Notes: a model not told the origin generated them from the sequence alone. Positions 46,583 to 57,762 are shown, counted from the stretch's first letter. The stretch: 64,000 bases of DNA from Bradyrhizobium sp. MOS003 (GCF_003020125.1 NZ_PYFW01000011.1:121845-185844), one strand, 5' to 3'. Numbers and translations are program-made.

Positions 46583-46987
46583 TCAATCCTGCGGCCTCCC
46601 CGGCAGCAACGGCACGGCATCGATCCACACCGCCGCCGACTGGCACCAGATCTGCCTGACGGGGCGCAGTTTGTCGCGCTGGCGGATCGAGCCCCAACGG
46701 ATGCCCCAATCGTCGGCCTGGTCGGCCTCCCCGCTGGTGAACAGCGGGGAACCGCAATCGGCGCAGAAGTGCTGGAAGCGCATCCGGCCGTTGTCGCCGC
46801 GCTTGCCGTAGACCTTGGGCGTGCCGGCGGTCAGCTTGACGTCGGCCTTGGTGCAGATCGCGGTCACCCGGAATGGCGAGCCGGTCAGCGTCTGGCAATC
46901 GGTGCAGTGACAGACCGAGACCTCCCCCGGATCGACATCGGCCTCGAAGGTGATCTTCCCGCAATGGCATTGCCCGTCGATCTGCAT
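46583..46987 (-). CDS. GFA/CENP-V family zinc protein
   Basis: A 134-residue protein of the glutathione-dependent formaldehyde-activating (GFA) fold. All seven expected cysteines are present: C7 and C9 in Q-C-H-C-G, C26, C28 and C31 in C-H-C-T-D-C, and C75 and C78 in C-A-D-C-G, which bind a structural and a glutathione-dependent zinc. Family members add glutathione to formaldehyde or are uncharacterised, so the substrate is uncertain. It lies between tRNA-Val and lon on the same strand and is separated from lon by a terminator. Confidence 0.88.
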   Translation of the reverse strand: MQIDGQCHCGKITFEADVDPGEVSVCHCTDCQTLTGSPFRVTAICTKADVKLTAGTPKVYGKRGDNGRMRFQHFCADCGSPLFTSGEADQADDWGIRWGSIRQRDKLRPVRQIWCQSAAVWIDAVPLLPGRPQD

Positions 46988-47015
46988 CGGCCTCCTCCCT
47001 TGCCCGCCGAAAACA

Positions 47016-47041
47016 AAAACGGCGCCCGAAGGCGCCGTTTT
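47016..47041 (-). terminator. Rho-independent terminator of lon
   Basis: Perfect 11-bp stem AAAACGGCGCC / GGCGCCGTTTT with a 4-base loop, 20 bp beyond the lon stop, followed on the minus strand by a T run (TTTTTG). Confidence 0.9.
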
Positions 47042-47060
47042 ATCATCTTTTCGCTGAAGC

Positions 47061-49484
<2,424 letters not shown>

Positions 49485-49809
49485 GGCCTTTTCCTTTTGC
49501 TTTGCCCCCTTGCACGCAGCCCGCCATGCTCATGCGCAACCGCCACAAGGTGCCGAGGTGATCCGCAAAACCGGTCGGTCCGTTTGCGCGTTGGACCGGC
49601 TCGCCGGATCGGAACTGAGGCGAATCTGGTAGAGAATTTTTGCTCGCCGCCGACATTAGGTGGCTATCGACCCGGGGGGTGTCAAGTCATTGAAAGACGC
49701 GCGCCATCAGGCGCTTACGCAACGCGGTAAGCGACGCAACACCGGCTGCGGAAATACACTTCCGCAGCCCCACCTCAAGAGTACAATTGGAGCGTTCCAG
49801 CGCCGAAGA
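49485..49809. other. Intergenic gap, 325 bp, clpX-lon
   Basis: Contains the candidate lon promoter and, close to the clpX stop, a perfect 10-bp hairpin (GGCTGCGGAA at 49744-49753 with TTCCGCAGCC at 49760-49769). No T run follows it on the minus strand, so it may be a processing or Rho-linked structure rather than an intrinsic terminator. No gene seen. Confidence 0.55.
49655..49686 (-). promoter_or_regulatory. Candidate heat-shock-type promoter of lon
   Basis: On the minus strand CTTGACA (49686-49680) and CCACCTAAT (-10 CCTAAT at 49660-49655) lie about 170 bp upstream of lon. The CTTGA box and C-rich -10 recall RpoH promoters of alphaproteobacteria, but the spacing is a little long. Confidence 0.35.
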
Positions 49810-51081
49810 TCAGGCGCTGGCGTTCTCGACGGCGCGATCGGACCGATCAGCGTAGATGTAGAGCGGACGCGCCGTTCCTTCCACGACTTCGCGCGAAATC
49901 ACGACCTCTTCCACACCTTCCAGGCCCGGCAGGTCGAACATGGTCTCGAGCAGGATCGCCTCGAGGATCGAACGCAACCCGCGCGCACCGGTCTTGCGCT
50001 CGATCGCCTTGCGGGCGACCGCGCCAAGCGCCTCGTCGGCGAAGGTCAGCTCGATGTTCTCCATCTCGAACAGCCGCTGGTACTGCTTCACCAGCGCGTT
50101 CTTCGGCTCGGTCAGGATCTTCTTCAGCGAGGCTTCATCGAGGTCCTCGAGCGTCGCCACGACCGGCAGACGGCCGACGAACTCGGGGATGAGGCCGTAC
50201 TTCAGGAGGTCCTCAGGCTCGACGTGACGGAAGATCTCGCCGGTGCGGCGGTCTTCCGGCGCCATCACCTGGGCCGCGAAACCGATCGAGGTCGACCGTC
50301 CGCGCGCCGAGATGATCTTGTCGAGGCCGGCGAACGCGCCGCCACAGATGAAGAGGATGTTGGTGGTGTCCACCTGCAGGAATTCCTGCTGCGGATGCTT
50401 GCGGCCGCCCTGCGGCGGGACCGAAGCCACCGTGCCTTCCATGATCTTCAGCAGCGCCTGCTGCACGCCCTCACCCGACACGTCGCGCGTGATCGAGGGG
50501 TTGTCGGACTTGCGGCTGATCTTGTCGATTTCGTCGATGTAGACGATGCCGCGCTGAGCGCGCTCGACATTGTAGTCGGCCGACTGGAGCAGCTTCAGGA
50601 TGATGTTCTCGACGTCCTCACCGACATAACCGGCCTCGGTCAGCGTCGTCGCATCCGCCATCGTGAACGGCACGTCCAGGATGCGCGCGAGCGTCTGCGC
50701 GAGCAGCGTCTTGCCCGAACCGGTCGGACCGATCAGCAGGATGTTCGACTTCGCGAGCTCGACGTCGTTGTGCTTGGTCTGGTGGTTGAGGCGCTTGTAG
50801 TGGTTGTGCACCGCCACCGACAGGACCTTCTTCGCGTGGCTCTGGCCGATCACGTAGTCGTCCAGGACCTTGCAGATCTCCTTCGGCGTCGGGATGCCGT
50901 CGCGCGACTTGACCAGCGAGGATTTGTTCTCCTCGCGGATGATGTCCATGCACAGCTCTACGCACTCGTCGCAAATGAAGACCGTGGGACCCGCGATCAG
51001 TTTGCGGACTTCGTGCTGGCTCTTGCCGCAGAACGAGCAATATAGCGTGTTCTTGGAGTCGCTCGTGCCGACCTTACTCAT
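49810..51081 (-). CDS. clpX: ATP-dependent Clp protease ATP-binding subunit ClpX
   Basis: AAA+ unfoldase of the ClpXP protease, 423 residues. The N-terminal C4 zinc finger is complete (C-S-F-C-G-K and F-I-C-D-E-C), followed by Walker A G-P-T-G-S-G-K-T, Walker B V-Y-I-D-E-I-D-K, the pore loop near D-A-T-T-L-T-E-A-G-Y-V-G-E-D, and the ClpP-docking loop containing I-G-F. In Caulobacter and other alphaproteobacteria ClpXP degrades cell-cycle regulators. A GGAGACAGGA ribosome site precedes the ATG. Confidence 0.98.
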   Translation of the reverse strand: MSKVGTSDSKNTLYCSFCGKSQHEVRKLIAGPTVFICDECVELCMDIIREENKSSLVKSRDGIPTPKEICKVLDDYVIGQSHAKKVLSVAVHNHYKRLNHQTKHNDVELAKSNILLIGPTGSGKTLLAQTLARILDVPFTMADATTLTEAGYVGEDVENIILKLLQSADYNVERAQRGIVYIDEIDKISRKSDNPSITRDVSGEGVQQALLKIMEGTVASVPPQGGRKHPQQEFLQVDTTNILFICGGAFAGLDKIISARGRSTSIGFAAQVMAPEDRRTGEIFRHVEPEDLLKYGLIPEFVGRLPVVATLEDLDEASLKKILTEPKNALVKQYQRLFEMENIELTFADEALGAVARKAIERKTGARGLRSILEAILLETMFDLPGLEGVEEVVISREVVEGTARPLYIYADRSDRAVENASA

Positions 51082-51528
51082 TCCTGTCTCCGTCCGCGGT
51101 TCGATTCCGTTCCGCTCGATCGCTTCATTCCGACACGATGGCCGGCATGAAGCTTAAGTAGAGCAAATTCCGTACCAAAAAAGACCCTACGCATTACATC
51201 CCGTGCGAATCACGGTCACTCGATTCTCCGCGATCATAGCCGATCGTTCGTAGCCAACCATGCTGTCACCCGACTATCAAGAATTCGCTAATCGGGGGCT
51301 GCCGGCTACCCGTGACAATACCGTGATTTCCGGTCTTGGCACGGGCGAAGTGATCGAAATCACCCCGGCGTTGCTGGATAGCCACGAAAAACAAGCACGA
51401 AAGCGGAACTTTCCGCCTGTCGCAGGCCGCAAAACCGGGTTTTGCGACGCGCCCACGCGTCCATAGCGTGAACGCCACCTGATGGGAGCAGGCGATCTCG
51501 AAGGGATCGCCGTCACACTCCAGTAGTG
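51082..51528. other. Intergenic gap, 447 bp, clpP-clpX
   Basis: Holds the clpX promoter region. A perfect hairpin CGCAAAAC-CGG-GTTTTGCG at 51428-51446 lies about 80 bp downstream of clpP and could stop its transcript. Open frames of up to 80 codons here on both strands have no ribosome site or protein-like composition, and I do not call them. Confidence 0.5.
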
Positions 51529-52161
51529 CTACGGGGCTTTCGCCGCCGGCTCCTCGGCGCGCTTGTCGATCACCTTGTCGACCAGGCCGAACTCCTTGGC
51601 GTCGGCCGCGGTGAGGAACTTGTCGCGTTCCAGCGCGTCCTCGATCGCCTTGTAGGTCTGCCCGGTGTGCTTCACGTAGATCTCGTTGAGCCGCTTCTTC
51701 AGGTTCAGGATTTCCTGGGCGTGCAGCATGATGTCGGTCGCCTGGCCCTGGAAGCCGCCGGAGGGCTGGTGCACCATGATGCGCGCGTTCGGCAGCGAGA
51801 AGCGCATGTCCTTCTCGCCGGCGCAGAGCAGCAGCGAGCCCATCGAGGCGGCCTGCCCCGTGCACAGCGTCGACACCGGCGGGCGGATGAACTGCATGGT
51901 GTCGTAGATCGCAAGGCCCGAGGTCACCACGCCGCCCGGCGAGTTGATGTACATCGAGATTTCCTTCTTCGGATTTTCCGCCTCGAGGAACAGGAGCTGG
52001 GCGACGACCAGCGTCGACATACCGTCCTCGACCGGGCCGGTCAGGAAGATGATGCGCTCCTTCAGCAGGCGCGAGAAGATGTCGTAGGCGCGCTCGCCAC
52101 GGTTGGTCTGCTCGACCACCATGGGCACGAGGTTCATGTAGGTTTCAACCGGATCGCGCAT
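51529..52161 (-). CDS. clpP: ATP-dependent Clp protease proteolytic subunit ClpP
   Basis: Serine protease that forms the 14-subunit chamber served by ClpX and ClpA, 210 residues. Catalytic Ser106 lies in G-Q-A-A-S-M-G-S-L-L and His131 in M-V-H-Q-P-S-G-G; the aspartate is in the segment R-D-K-F-L-T-A-A-D-A. The N-terminal M-R-D-P-V-E-T-Y-M-N-L-V-P-M-V-V-E-Q-T is typical for alphaproteobacteria, which have a short propeptide. Confidence 0.98.
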   Translation of the reverse strand: MRDPVETYMNLVPMVVEQTNRGERAYDIFSRLLKERIIFLTGPVEDGMSTLVVAQLLFLEAENPKKEISMYINSPGGVVTSGLAIYDTMQFIRPPVSTLCTGQAASMGSLLLCAGEKDMRFSLPNARIMVHQPSGGFQGQATDIMLHAQEILNLKKRLNEIYVKHTGQTYKAIEDALERDKFLTAADAKEFGLVDKVIDKRAEEPAAKAP

Positions 52162-52288
52162 GAGTCACCTAGGGTTTTCGGAGACGGACATCGCCGGGCA
52201 TGACGGCCAGTTTGGCTGGATTTGCCGGAAAGCTGATGAACGTCCTGTGTGATGCAGGAACTTGATAGACGTGAAAGGCGTATCGACA

Positions 52289-52315
52289 GATATAGCCCAA
52301 TTCGCTTCTGACAAG
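52289..52315 (-). promoter_or_regulatory. Candidate RpoH-type promoter of clpP
   Basis: On the minus strand CTTGTCA (from 52315) is followed, after about 16 bp from CTTG, by CTATATC (52295-52289). The pattern is close to the heat-shock consensus of alphaproteobacteria (CTTG, spacer, C/T-TAT box). It lies about 130 bp upstream of clpP. Confidence 0.45.
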
Positions 52316-52368
52316 TGCGGAGCGAATTAAGGCTTAATCCTTCGCGGCAGTTGAAGCTGATTCGCACG

Positions 52369-52406
52369 AAGAGGCCCAGCCGGCCATCTGGCTAGCTGGG
52401 CCTCTT
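52369..52406 (-). terminator. Terminator hairpin downstream of tig
   Basis: A 12-bp stem, AAGAGGCCCAGC with GCTGGGCCTCTT, around a 14-base loop, starts 38 bp beyond the tig stop. The T run is short, but the stem is very stable. Confidence 0.7.
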
Positions 52407-52443
52407 CGCTGATCATCCTTAATGGAGGCCTGCCTCAACCCCT

Positions 52444-53805
52444 TCAGGCCGCGGTCTTTTCCGCCTCGTCGTCCTTGTAGAGATCCTCGCGCGAGACCTT
52501 CTTCTCGGTCACCTTGGCGAGCTCGAGGATGAAGTCGACGACCTTGTCCTCATAAATCGGTGCACGAAGCTGGGCCAGCGCCTGGGCATTGCTGCGGTAA
52601 TAGTCCCAGACTTCCTTCTCGCGGCCGGGCATCGAGCGGGCGCGCTCGATCACGGCGCGGCCGACCTCGTCGTCGGTCACGGAGATCTTGTTCTTCTCGC
52701 CAATCTCGGAGAGCACGAGACCGAGCCGCACGCGGCGGTCGGCGATCTTGCGGTACTCTTCCTTGGCGGCGTCTTCAGTGGTGTCCTCGTCGGCGAAGGT
52801 CTTGCCGGCGGAGTCCATCTCGGCCTTGACCGAGTTCCACATCAGGTTGAACTCCTCGTCGACCAGCGAGGGCGGCGCCTCGAAGCGATGGGCTTCGTCG
52901 AGGCGGTCGAGCAGCGCGCGCTTGACGCGCTGGCGCGTCGCGCCGGCGAACTCGGCCACCAGGCGCTCACGCGCGGCTTCCTTGAGCTTGTCCAGCGATT
53001 CGAGGCCAAGCGTCTTGGCGAACGCGTCGTCGATGGCGACGTCCTGCGGCGACTCGATCGTGGTCGCGGTGGTCTCGAACTCGGCCGGCTGGCCGGCGAG
53101 CTTGTCGTTCATGTAGTTCTTGGGGAACGACACTTTCAGCGTGCGGGTTTCGCCCGCGCCGATGCCGGTGAGCTGTTCCTCGAAGCCTGGAATGAAGGTG
53201 TTCGAGCCGATCACGACCTGGATGCCTTCGCCGGTTCCGCCCTCGAAGACTTCGCCGTTGATGCTGCCCTTGAAGTTGATGGTGACGCGGTCACCAGATT
53301 CGGCCTTGGCGCCCTCGGCCTTCGCGGCATAGCCGCGGTTGGTATCGGCGATGCGCTTGATCGCCTCGTCGACGTCGGAATCGGTGACCTCGGCCACGGG
53401 CTTCTCGACCTCAAAGGTCTTGAAGTCGGCGAGTGCGATCGCCGGCACCACCTCGATCGCGACCGTGTAGGTCAGATCGGTCTTGCCGCTCAAGAGCTCC
53501 TCGACCTCGGCCTGCTCGCTCGGCATGGTGATCTTCGGCTCGGTCGCAAGGCGGAAGCCGCGCTCGGAGAACAGCTGCGTGTTGGTGTCGCGGATGGTCT
53601 GGTCGATGGTCTCGGCCATCACCGAGCGGCCGTAGACCTTCTTCAGGTGAGTGACCGGGACCTTGCCGGGGCGGAAGCCATTGATGCGGACCTTGTCCTT
53701 GAGGTCGACGAGCTTGGCGCCGGCCTTGGCGTCGAGATCAGACGCGGGAACGCTGATCTTGAACTCGTGCTTCAAACCTTCCGAGAGGGTTTCTGTGACC
53801 TGCAT
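52444..53805 (-). CDS. tig: Trigger factor
   Basis: Ribosome-associated chaperone and peptidyl-prolyl isomerase, 453 residues. The ribosome-binding signature G-F-R-P-G-K-V-P is at about residues 41-48, the FKBP domain follows (about 150-240, with G-D-R-V-T-I-N-F-K-G and the G-F-E-E-Q-L-T-G-I segment), then the C-terminal chaperone arms. I use the ATG at 53805, because GAAGAAG lies at proper distance; a TTG three codons earlier sits on the ribosome site. First gene of the tig, clpP, clpX, lon row. Confidence 0.97.
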   Translation of the reverse strand: MQVTETLSEGLKHEFKISVPASDLDAKAGAKLVDLKDKVRINGFRPGKVPVTHLKKVYGRSVMAETIDQTIRDTNTQLFSERGFRLATEPKITMPSEQAEVEELLSGKTDLTYTVAIEVVPAIALADFKTFEVEKPVAEVTDSDVDEAIKRIADTNRGYAAKAEGAKAESGDRVTINFKGSINGEVFEGGTGEGIQVVIGSNTFIPGFEEQLTGIGAGETRTLKVSFPKNYMNDKLAGQPAEFETTATTIESPQDVAIDDAFAKTLGLESLDKLKEAARERLVAEFAGATRQRVKRALLDRLDEAHRFEAPPSLVDEEFNLMWNSVKAEMDSAGKTFADEDTTEDAAKEEYRKIADRRVRLGLVLSEIGEKNKISVTDDEVGRAVIERARSMPGREKEVWDYYRSNAQALAQLRAPIYEDKVVDFILELAKVTEKKVSREDLYKDDEAEKTAA

Positions 53806-53983
53806 GGCGTCCAATCTTCTTCCCGTTCGGTCCCGGCACGCTGTCGCGTCGGGACGCTGTCATTAATCGATCCGTCGCGAGGCAAACGCCTCGACGCCGG
53901 CGGCTCATCGAACCCGGCCCCGACGGAAAAACATCCGCGCGGAGCAAGGCCCCTCAGTAATCCGTGCAAACGCGATAAGCGCT

Positions 53984-54068
53984 TGGTGCGGGCGGAGGGA
54001 CTCGAACCCCCACAACTTTCGTCACTGGAACCTAAATCCAGCGCGTCTACCAGTTCCGCCACGCCCGC
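53984..54068 (-). tRNA. tRNA-Leu (anticodon TAG)
   Basis: An 85-nt class II tRNA with encoded CCA. Acceptor arms GCGGGCG/CGCCCGC pair fully. The anticodon loop TTTAGGT sits on stem CTGGA/TCCAG (anticodon TAG), a long variable arm (GTGACGAAAGTTGT) follows, and the T-arm GGGGGTTCGAGTCCCTC is standard. Confidence 0.96.
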
Positions 54069-54222
54069 GTGAATTTGCATCAAGACCGGCCGCGATGCCG
54101 CGGGCGGCCGGGCTTATAACATGCGCCTGACTGTTCGCAGCAAAAAAATGGCCCGATGGAGGCAGGCTTTACGTAGGCACGATGGCTGGACTTATCCAGC
54201 GCGGCGTGGTCGGGATCGGCCC

Positions 54223-55536
54223 ATGAAAGCTGGGATATTCGAGCCGAACAGACGCGAGCTTTTGGCCGGGCTCGGCGCTTCCCTGTGCGCCCCGGCAGTC
54301 GGGCTGATCGCCGGCGGCGCCGTGCCGGCCCCGACCGCCCAGCTCGCCCTGCAGGCCAGGGCGTCAACCTTGGCTCTCAGGCCGGATCAACCGGCTACAC
54401 CGATCTGGGAGCTGGCCGCCGTAAGTCCCATCGGGGACGTTCGCCTCAAGCGCTTTGACAGCTGCCAGGTGGTGTTTCGCAACCACCTGACTGTCCCGCT
54501 TGCGCCAGTTTGGTACGGCCTGAACGCCCCGTCCGTGACCGATCAGTTCCGGGGTCGCGGGCCGGTGGCGCCGGATGCGACAGAAACTTCAAACATTTCA
54601 ATACCAAACGCGGGGACCTTGCTGGCCGACTTTCGGCTGTTCGAGGACGGACAGAAGCAGCCCGCCCGTCCGCTTCCGATCCTCGTCGCCGAGTCCAGCC
54701 GGGTCGTCGTCGATCGTGACGTGGTTGTCTTGATCGAGGAGTGGCGGCTGCGGCCGGACGGGACCGCGCTTCCGCCGGGCCGAGACCCAAAGGACACGAG
54801 CGCTCTCTACACGATTAACGGCGGGACTTCATTCGAACTCTCAGCCTCAGCCGGGGAGCGGCTGCGGCTGCGCTTCATCAACGGCTCGCAACGCTCTGTT
54901 CTCGCGATCAAATTGGAGAACCACGAGGTCCAGGTGATGGCCTTGGACGGGCAGCCGGCCGAGCCGTTTCCGGCACGCAACGGCGCCCTGGTGCTGGCCC
55001 CCGGCGCGCGCGCCGATGCCTTTGTAGATGCGGCCGCATCGGCCCGATTCCTGCTCCATGACGGCAAGGAGGCGCGCCAAATCGGTAGCCTCACCATCTC
55101 CGGCAAGCTGGAGCGTCCGCCGCTGCCGCCGCCCCAGCCACTCCCTCCGAATGGCCTGCCCGAGAAGCTCGACCTGAGAGGCGCCCTGCGGTTCGATGTC
55201 GCGCTGGCCACACCCGAGGCCGGGTGGCTGCGGCCGGCGGGCTTCTCCGTCAAATCCGCTCCGGCCTTCCGCGTAAGGCCCGGCCGCACCGTCGTGCTAG
55301 CCCTCAAGAACCCTGGGCCCATCGCGACCGTCTTCCACTTGCAAGGCCACCCCTTCCGCCTGCTCGACAAGCTCGACGACGGCTGGAAGCCCTACTGGCT
55401 CGACACGCTCGCCATCGAGCCCGGCCAGACCCAGCGCATCGCCTTCGCGGCGACCGCACCTGGACAATGGCTGATCGAATCCGTCGCGACCGACTGGGCC
55501 GCGCCGCGGCTGGTGCGCTGGTACGGAGTGGAATGA
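54223..55536 (+). CDS. Multicopper-oxidase-fold protein lacking copper ligands (SufI/FtsP-like)
   Basis: A 437-residue exported protein with three cupredoxin domains. The N-terminus N-R-R-E-L-L-A-G-L-G-A-S looks like a Tat signal, so it would be exported folded. The overall pattern matches bacterial multicopper oxidases, but the metal sites are gone: the H-W-H-G motif reads V-W-Y-G, the second H-x-H motif reads D-F-R-L-F-E, the C-terminal H-x-H-x-H reads F-H-L-Q-G-H, and the H-C-H segment reads I-E-S-V. E. coli SufI/FtsP is a known copper-free member that stabilises the divisome. A similar structural role is possible here but is inference. The ATG at 54223 is chosen because the Tat motif follows it. 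Confidence 0.82.
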   Translation: MKAGIFEPNRRELLAGLGASLCAPAVGLIAGGAVPAPTAQLALQARASTLALRPDQPATPIWELAAVSPIGDVRLKRFDSCQVVFRNHLTVPLAPVWYGLNAPSVTDQFRGRGPVAPDATETSNISIPNAGTLLADFRLFEDGQKQPARPLPILVAESSRVVVDRDVVVLIEEWRLRPDGTALPPGRDPKDTSALYTINGGTSFELSASAGERLRLRFINGSQRSVLAIKLENHEVQVMALDGQPAEPFPARNGALVLAPGARADAFVDAAASARFLLHDGKEARQIGSLTISGKLERPPLPPPQPLPPNGLPEKLDLRGALRFDVALATPEAGWLRPAGFSVKSAPAFRVRPGRTVVLALKNPGPIATVFHLQGHPFRLLDKLDDGWKPYWLDTLAIEPGQTQRIAFAATAPGQWLIESVATDWAAPRLVRWYGVE

Positions 55537-55543
55537 AGCGGGC

Positions 55544-57043
55544 TCAATACTCGATGCCCAGCGCATCATAGATCCGCCGGTGCACGGCCGGCAGCGTCTC
55601 GGCCAGATCTTCGGCGATCAGCCCCGGCCCGGCTTCGCGTCCCGCCTCGCCGTGCATCCAGGCGCCGATGCTGGCGGCCTCGAAGGCCGGCACGCCCTGC
55701 GCCAAAAGCCCGGCGATAATGCCGGCGAGGACGTCGCCGGCGCCGGCGGTGGCGAGCCAGGGCGGCGCGTTGGCGGCGATGACGGCGCGGCCGTCGGGGG
55801 CCGCGATGGTGGTATCCGGGCCCTTTAGCAGCACCACCGCGCCGCAGCGTTCGGCGGCAGCGCGCACGCGCTCCAGCTTGGAGCGGCCGGGGGATTTGTT
55901 GCTGAGGTCGGAGAACAGGCGCGGAAACTCGCCCTCGTGCGGCGTCAGCACCACCGCATTGTCGTGTGACGACTTGATCGATTCGAATAGCCGCGCGGGA
56001 TTTGCCGCAAAACTCGTCAGCGCATCGGCATCGAGCACCAGATGACGCCGCGCCGTGAGCGCGGTGTGAACGAGATCGCAGGTGCGTTCGCCGATGCCGG
56101 CGCCGGGGCCGATGATGCAGGTGTTGTAGCGCTTGTCGCCGAGCAGCTCGCCGAACTCGATCGCGGTGTCGACGGGGCGCACCATGACGGCGGTGAGCGC
56201 GGCCGCGTTGATCGCGAGCGCATCGCGCGGGCTCGCCAGCGTCACCAGCCCCGCCCCGGCGCGCAAGCTCCCGCGCGCGGCCAGCCGCGCAGCGCCGGTC
56301 GCCGCCGCATCGCCTGAGACCGTCAACACGTGCCCCCGCGCGTATTTATGGCCGTCGATGCGCGGCACCGGAAACGCGGCGCCCCAGACATCAGGATCGT
56401 TCTCGAAGGTCAGCGGCGCGATCTCGTCGAGCACCTGCGCGTCGATGCCGATGTCGGCGACACGCACATGGCCGCAATGCATCCGGCCCGGCAACAACAG
56501 ATGCGCCGGCTTCTTGCGGAAGAAGGTGACGGTCTCGGTGGCGTTCACCGCCGCGCCCATCACGGCTGCGCTGGTGCCGTTGATGCCGCTCGGCAGGTCG
56601 ACCGCGAGCACCGGCGCGCCGTTGCCGTTGATCGCCTCGATCATCGCACGCGCCTCGCCATCGACGGGACGGCTGAGGCCTGCGCCGAACAGCGCGTCGA
56701 TGATCAGCGCGGGCCGTCCGATCGCCTGCGGATTGAACGGGAGCACCGGATGCTTCCAGCCGCGCGCGGCCGAGGCCGCGTCGCCCTGGAGCTGGTCCCG
56801 CTCGCACATCAGGATGATGGAGACCTCGCGCCCCTGCGCGGCGAGCTCGGCGGCTGCGACAAAACCGTCACCGCCATTGTTGCCGGGGCCGGCCACGATC
56901 AGGATCGGCCCCTCCTCCACCAGTGCATGCGCGGCATCGGCGACCGCCTGCCCCGCGCTCAGCATCAGCTTGAAACCGGGCGTGCCGGCCGCAATGGTGA
57001 GCTGGTCGGCACGCTGCATTTCAGCGGTGGTTAGAACTTCCAT
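55544..57043 (-). CDS. nnr: Bifunctional NAD(P)H-hydrate epimerase / ADP-dependent dehydratase
   Basis: Repairs hydrated NADH and NADPH: the N-terminal YjeF domain (about residues 1-215) epimerises R- and S-NAD(P)HX, and the C-terminal ribokinase-like domain dehydrates the S form with ADP. Seen are G-P-G-N-N-G-G-D-G-F-V-A-A in the first domain and L-T-P-H-E-G-E-F and G-A-G-D-V-L-A-G-I in the second. The ATG at 57043 starts M-E-V-L-T-T-A-E-M, the family N-terminus. It is divergent from glnB, as in many Bradyrhizobium-like genomes. Confidence 0.95.
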   Translation of the reverse strand: MEVLTTAEMQRADQLTIAAGTPGFKLMLSAGQAVADAAHALVEEGPILIVAGPGNNGGDGFVAAAELAAQGREVSIILMCERDQLQGDAASAARGWKHPVLPFNPQAIGRPALIIDALFGAGLSRPVDGEARAMIEAINGNGAPVLAVDLPSGINGTSAAVMGAAVNATETVTFFRKKPAHLLLPGRMHCGHVRVADIGIDAQVLDEIAPLTFENDPDVWGAAFPVPRIDGHKYARGHVLTVSGDAAATGAARLAARGSLRAGAGLVTLASPRDALAINAAALTAVMVRPVDTAIEFGELLGDKRYNTCIIGPGAGIGERTCDLVHTALTARRHLVLDADALTSFAANPARLFESIKSSHDNAVVLTPHEGEFPRLFSDLSNKSPGRSKLERVRAAAERCGAVVLLKGPDTTIAAPDGRAVIAANAPPWLATAGAGDVLAGIIAGLLAQGVPAFEAASIGAWMHGEAGREAGPGLIAEDLAETLPAVHRRIYDALGIEY

Positions 57044-57160
57044 GCCACTTCCCTGGTCCAAACGCCTTTTCAACAGGCACGTGACGTGCCATCCCACCCT
57101 TGGGAACATCGATTTGCACACATATTGAACCGTTTGCCTATTTCGTAGTCTTCGATATCT

Positions 57161-57193
57161 TGTGCAGGTCGGCGCCACTGCACAGGGATGCAC
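57161..57193. promoter_or_regulatory. Candidate NtrC enhancer site upstream of glnB
   Basis: An inverted repeat TGTGCAG (57161-57167) and CTGCACA (57178-57184), with a further TGCAC at 57189-57193, lies 45-75 bp upstream of the sigma-54 box. NtrC half-sites are of TGCAC type, though the spacing differs from the enteric consensus. Confidence 0.4.
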
Positions 57194-57237
57194 GTTAAAA
57201 GGCTGATAACGCTCCAACAATCAGGGCATTTGCAACT

Positions 57238-57252
57238 TGGCATAGACCCTGC
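57238..57252 (+). promoter_or_regulatory. Sigma-54 promoter of glnB-glnA
   Basis: TGGCAT at -24 and CTGC at -12 with the GG and GC doublets at the exact 10-bp spacing of the consensus TGGCAC-N5-TTGC. Predicted transcription start is near 57264, leaving a leader of about 160 nt. Nitrogen control of glnB by RpoN/NtrC is established in rhizobia. Confidence 0.75.
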
Positions 57253-57423
57253 TTTCGAGGAAGCCGCTTCGGTTCGTCGTGCTCACTGGCATCTATCAGA
57301 GTGTGGCCGGCCGTTGTTGCCGGACTGGTCAGGGGTTTCAGGCATAGCGAAGACAAGATCGTGCGTTAAGAAAGCGCATCCTGACGAAGACGTTGCTATT
57401 GGTTCAAGGCCGGGAGGCGCGCA

Positions 57424-57762
57424 GTGAAGAAAATCGAAGCCATCATCAAGCCATTCAAGCTCGACGAGGTGAAGGAAGCGCTTCAGGAAGTCGGCCTTCA
57501 GGGCATCACCGTCACCGAAGCCAAGGGCTTTGGCCGGCAGAAGGGCCATGCCGAGCTCTACCGCGGCGCAGAATACATCGTCGACTTCCTGCCCAAGGTG
57601 AAGATCGAGATCGTGATCGGCGACGATCTGGTCGAACGCGCCATCGACGCGATCCGCCGCGCCGCGCAAACCGGCCGCATCGGCGACGGTAAGATCTTCG
57701 TCTCCAACATCGAAGAGGCGATCCGCATCCGAACCGGCGAATCCGGGCTGGACGCTATCTGA
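57424..57762 (+). CDS. glnB: Nitrogen regulatory protein P-II
   Basis: Trimeric signal protein of 112 residues that senses 2-oxoglutarate and glutamine and controls GlnE, NtrB and other targets. The T-loop has Tyr51 (G-A-E-Y-I-V-D-F), the uridylylation site, and R-I-G-D-G-K-I-F-V marks the B-loop. A good GGAGG site precedes the GTG start. It lies upstream of glnA, so it is glnB by context rather than glnK, which pairs with amtB. Confidence 0.97.
   Translation: MKKIEAIIKPFKLDEVKEALQEVGLQGITVTEAKGFGRQKGHAELYRGAEYIVDFLPKVKIEIVIGDDLVERAIDAIRRAAQTGRIGDGKIFVSNIEEAIRIRTGESGLDAI

Larger units (their letters stand above)
57044..57423. other. Divergent regulatory region, 380 bp, nnr-glnB
   Basis: Carries the sigma-54 promoter and TGCAC-type sites described separately. 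No gene is supported. Confidence 0.6.

Noticed and set aside
51260..51466. 68-codon plus-strand frame between clpX and clpP
   Set aside because: No ribosome site, ends in the hairpin region, and competing frames exist on the opposite strand.
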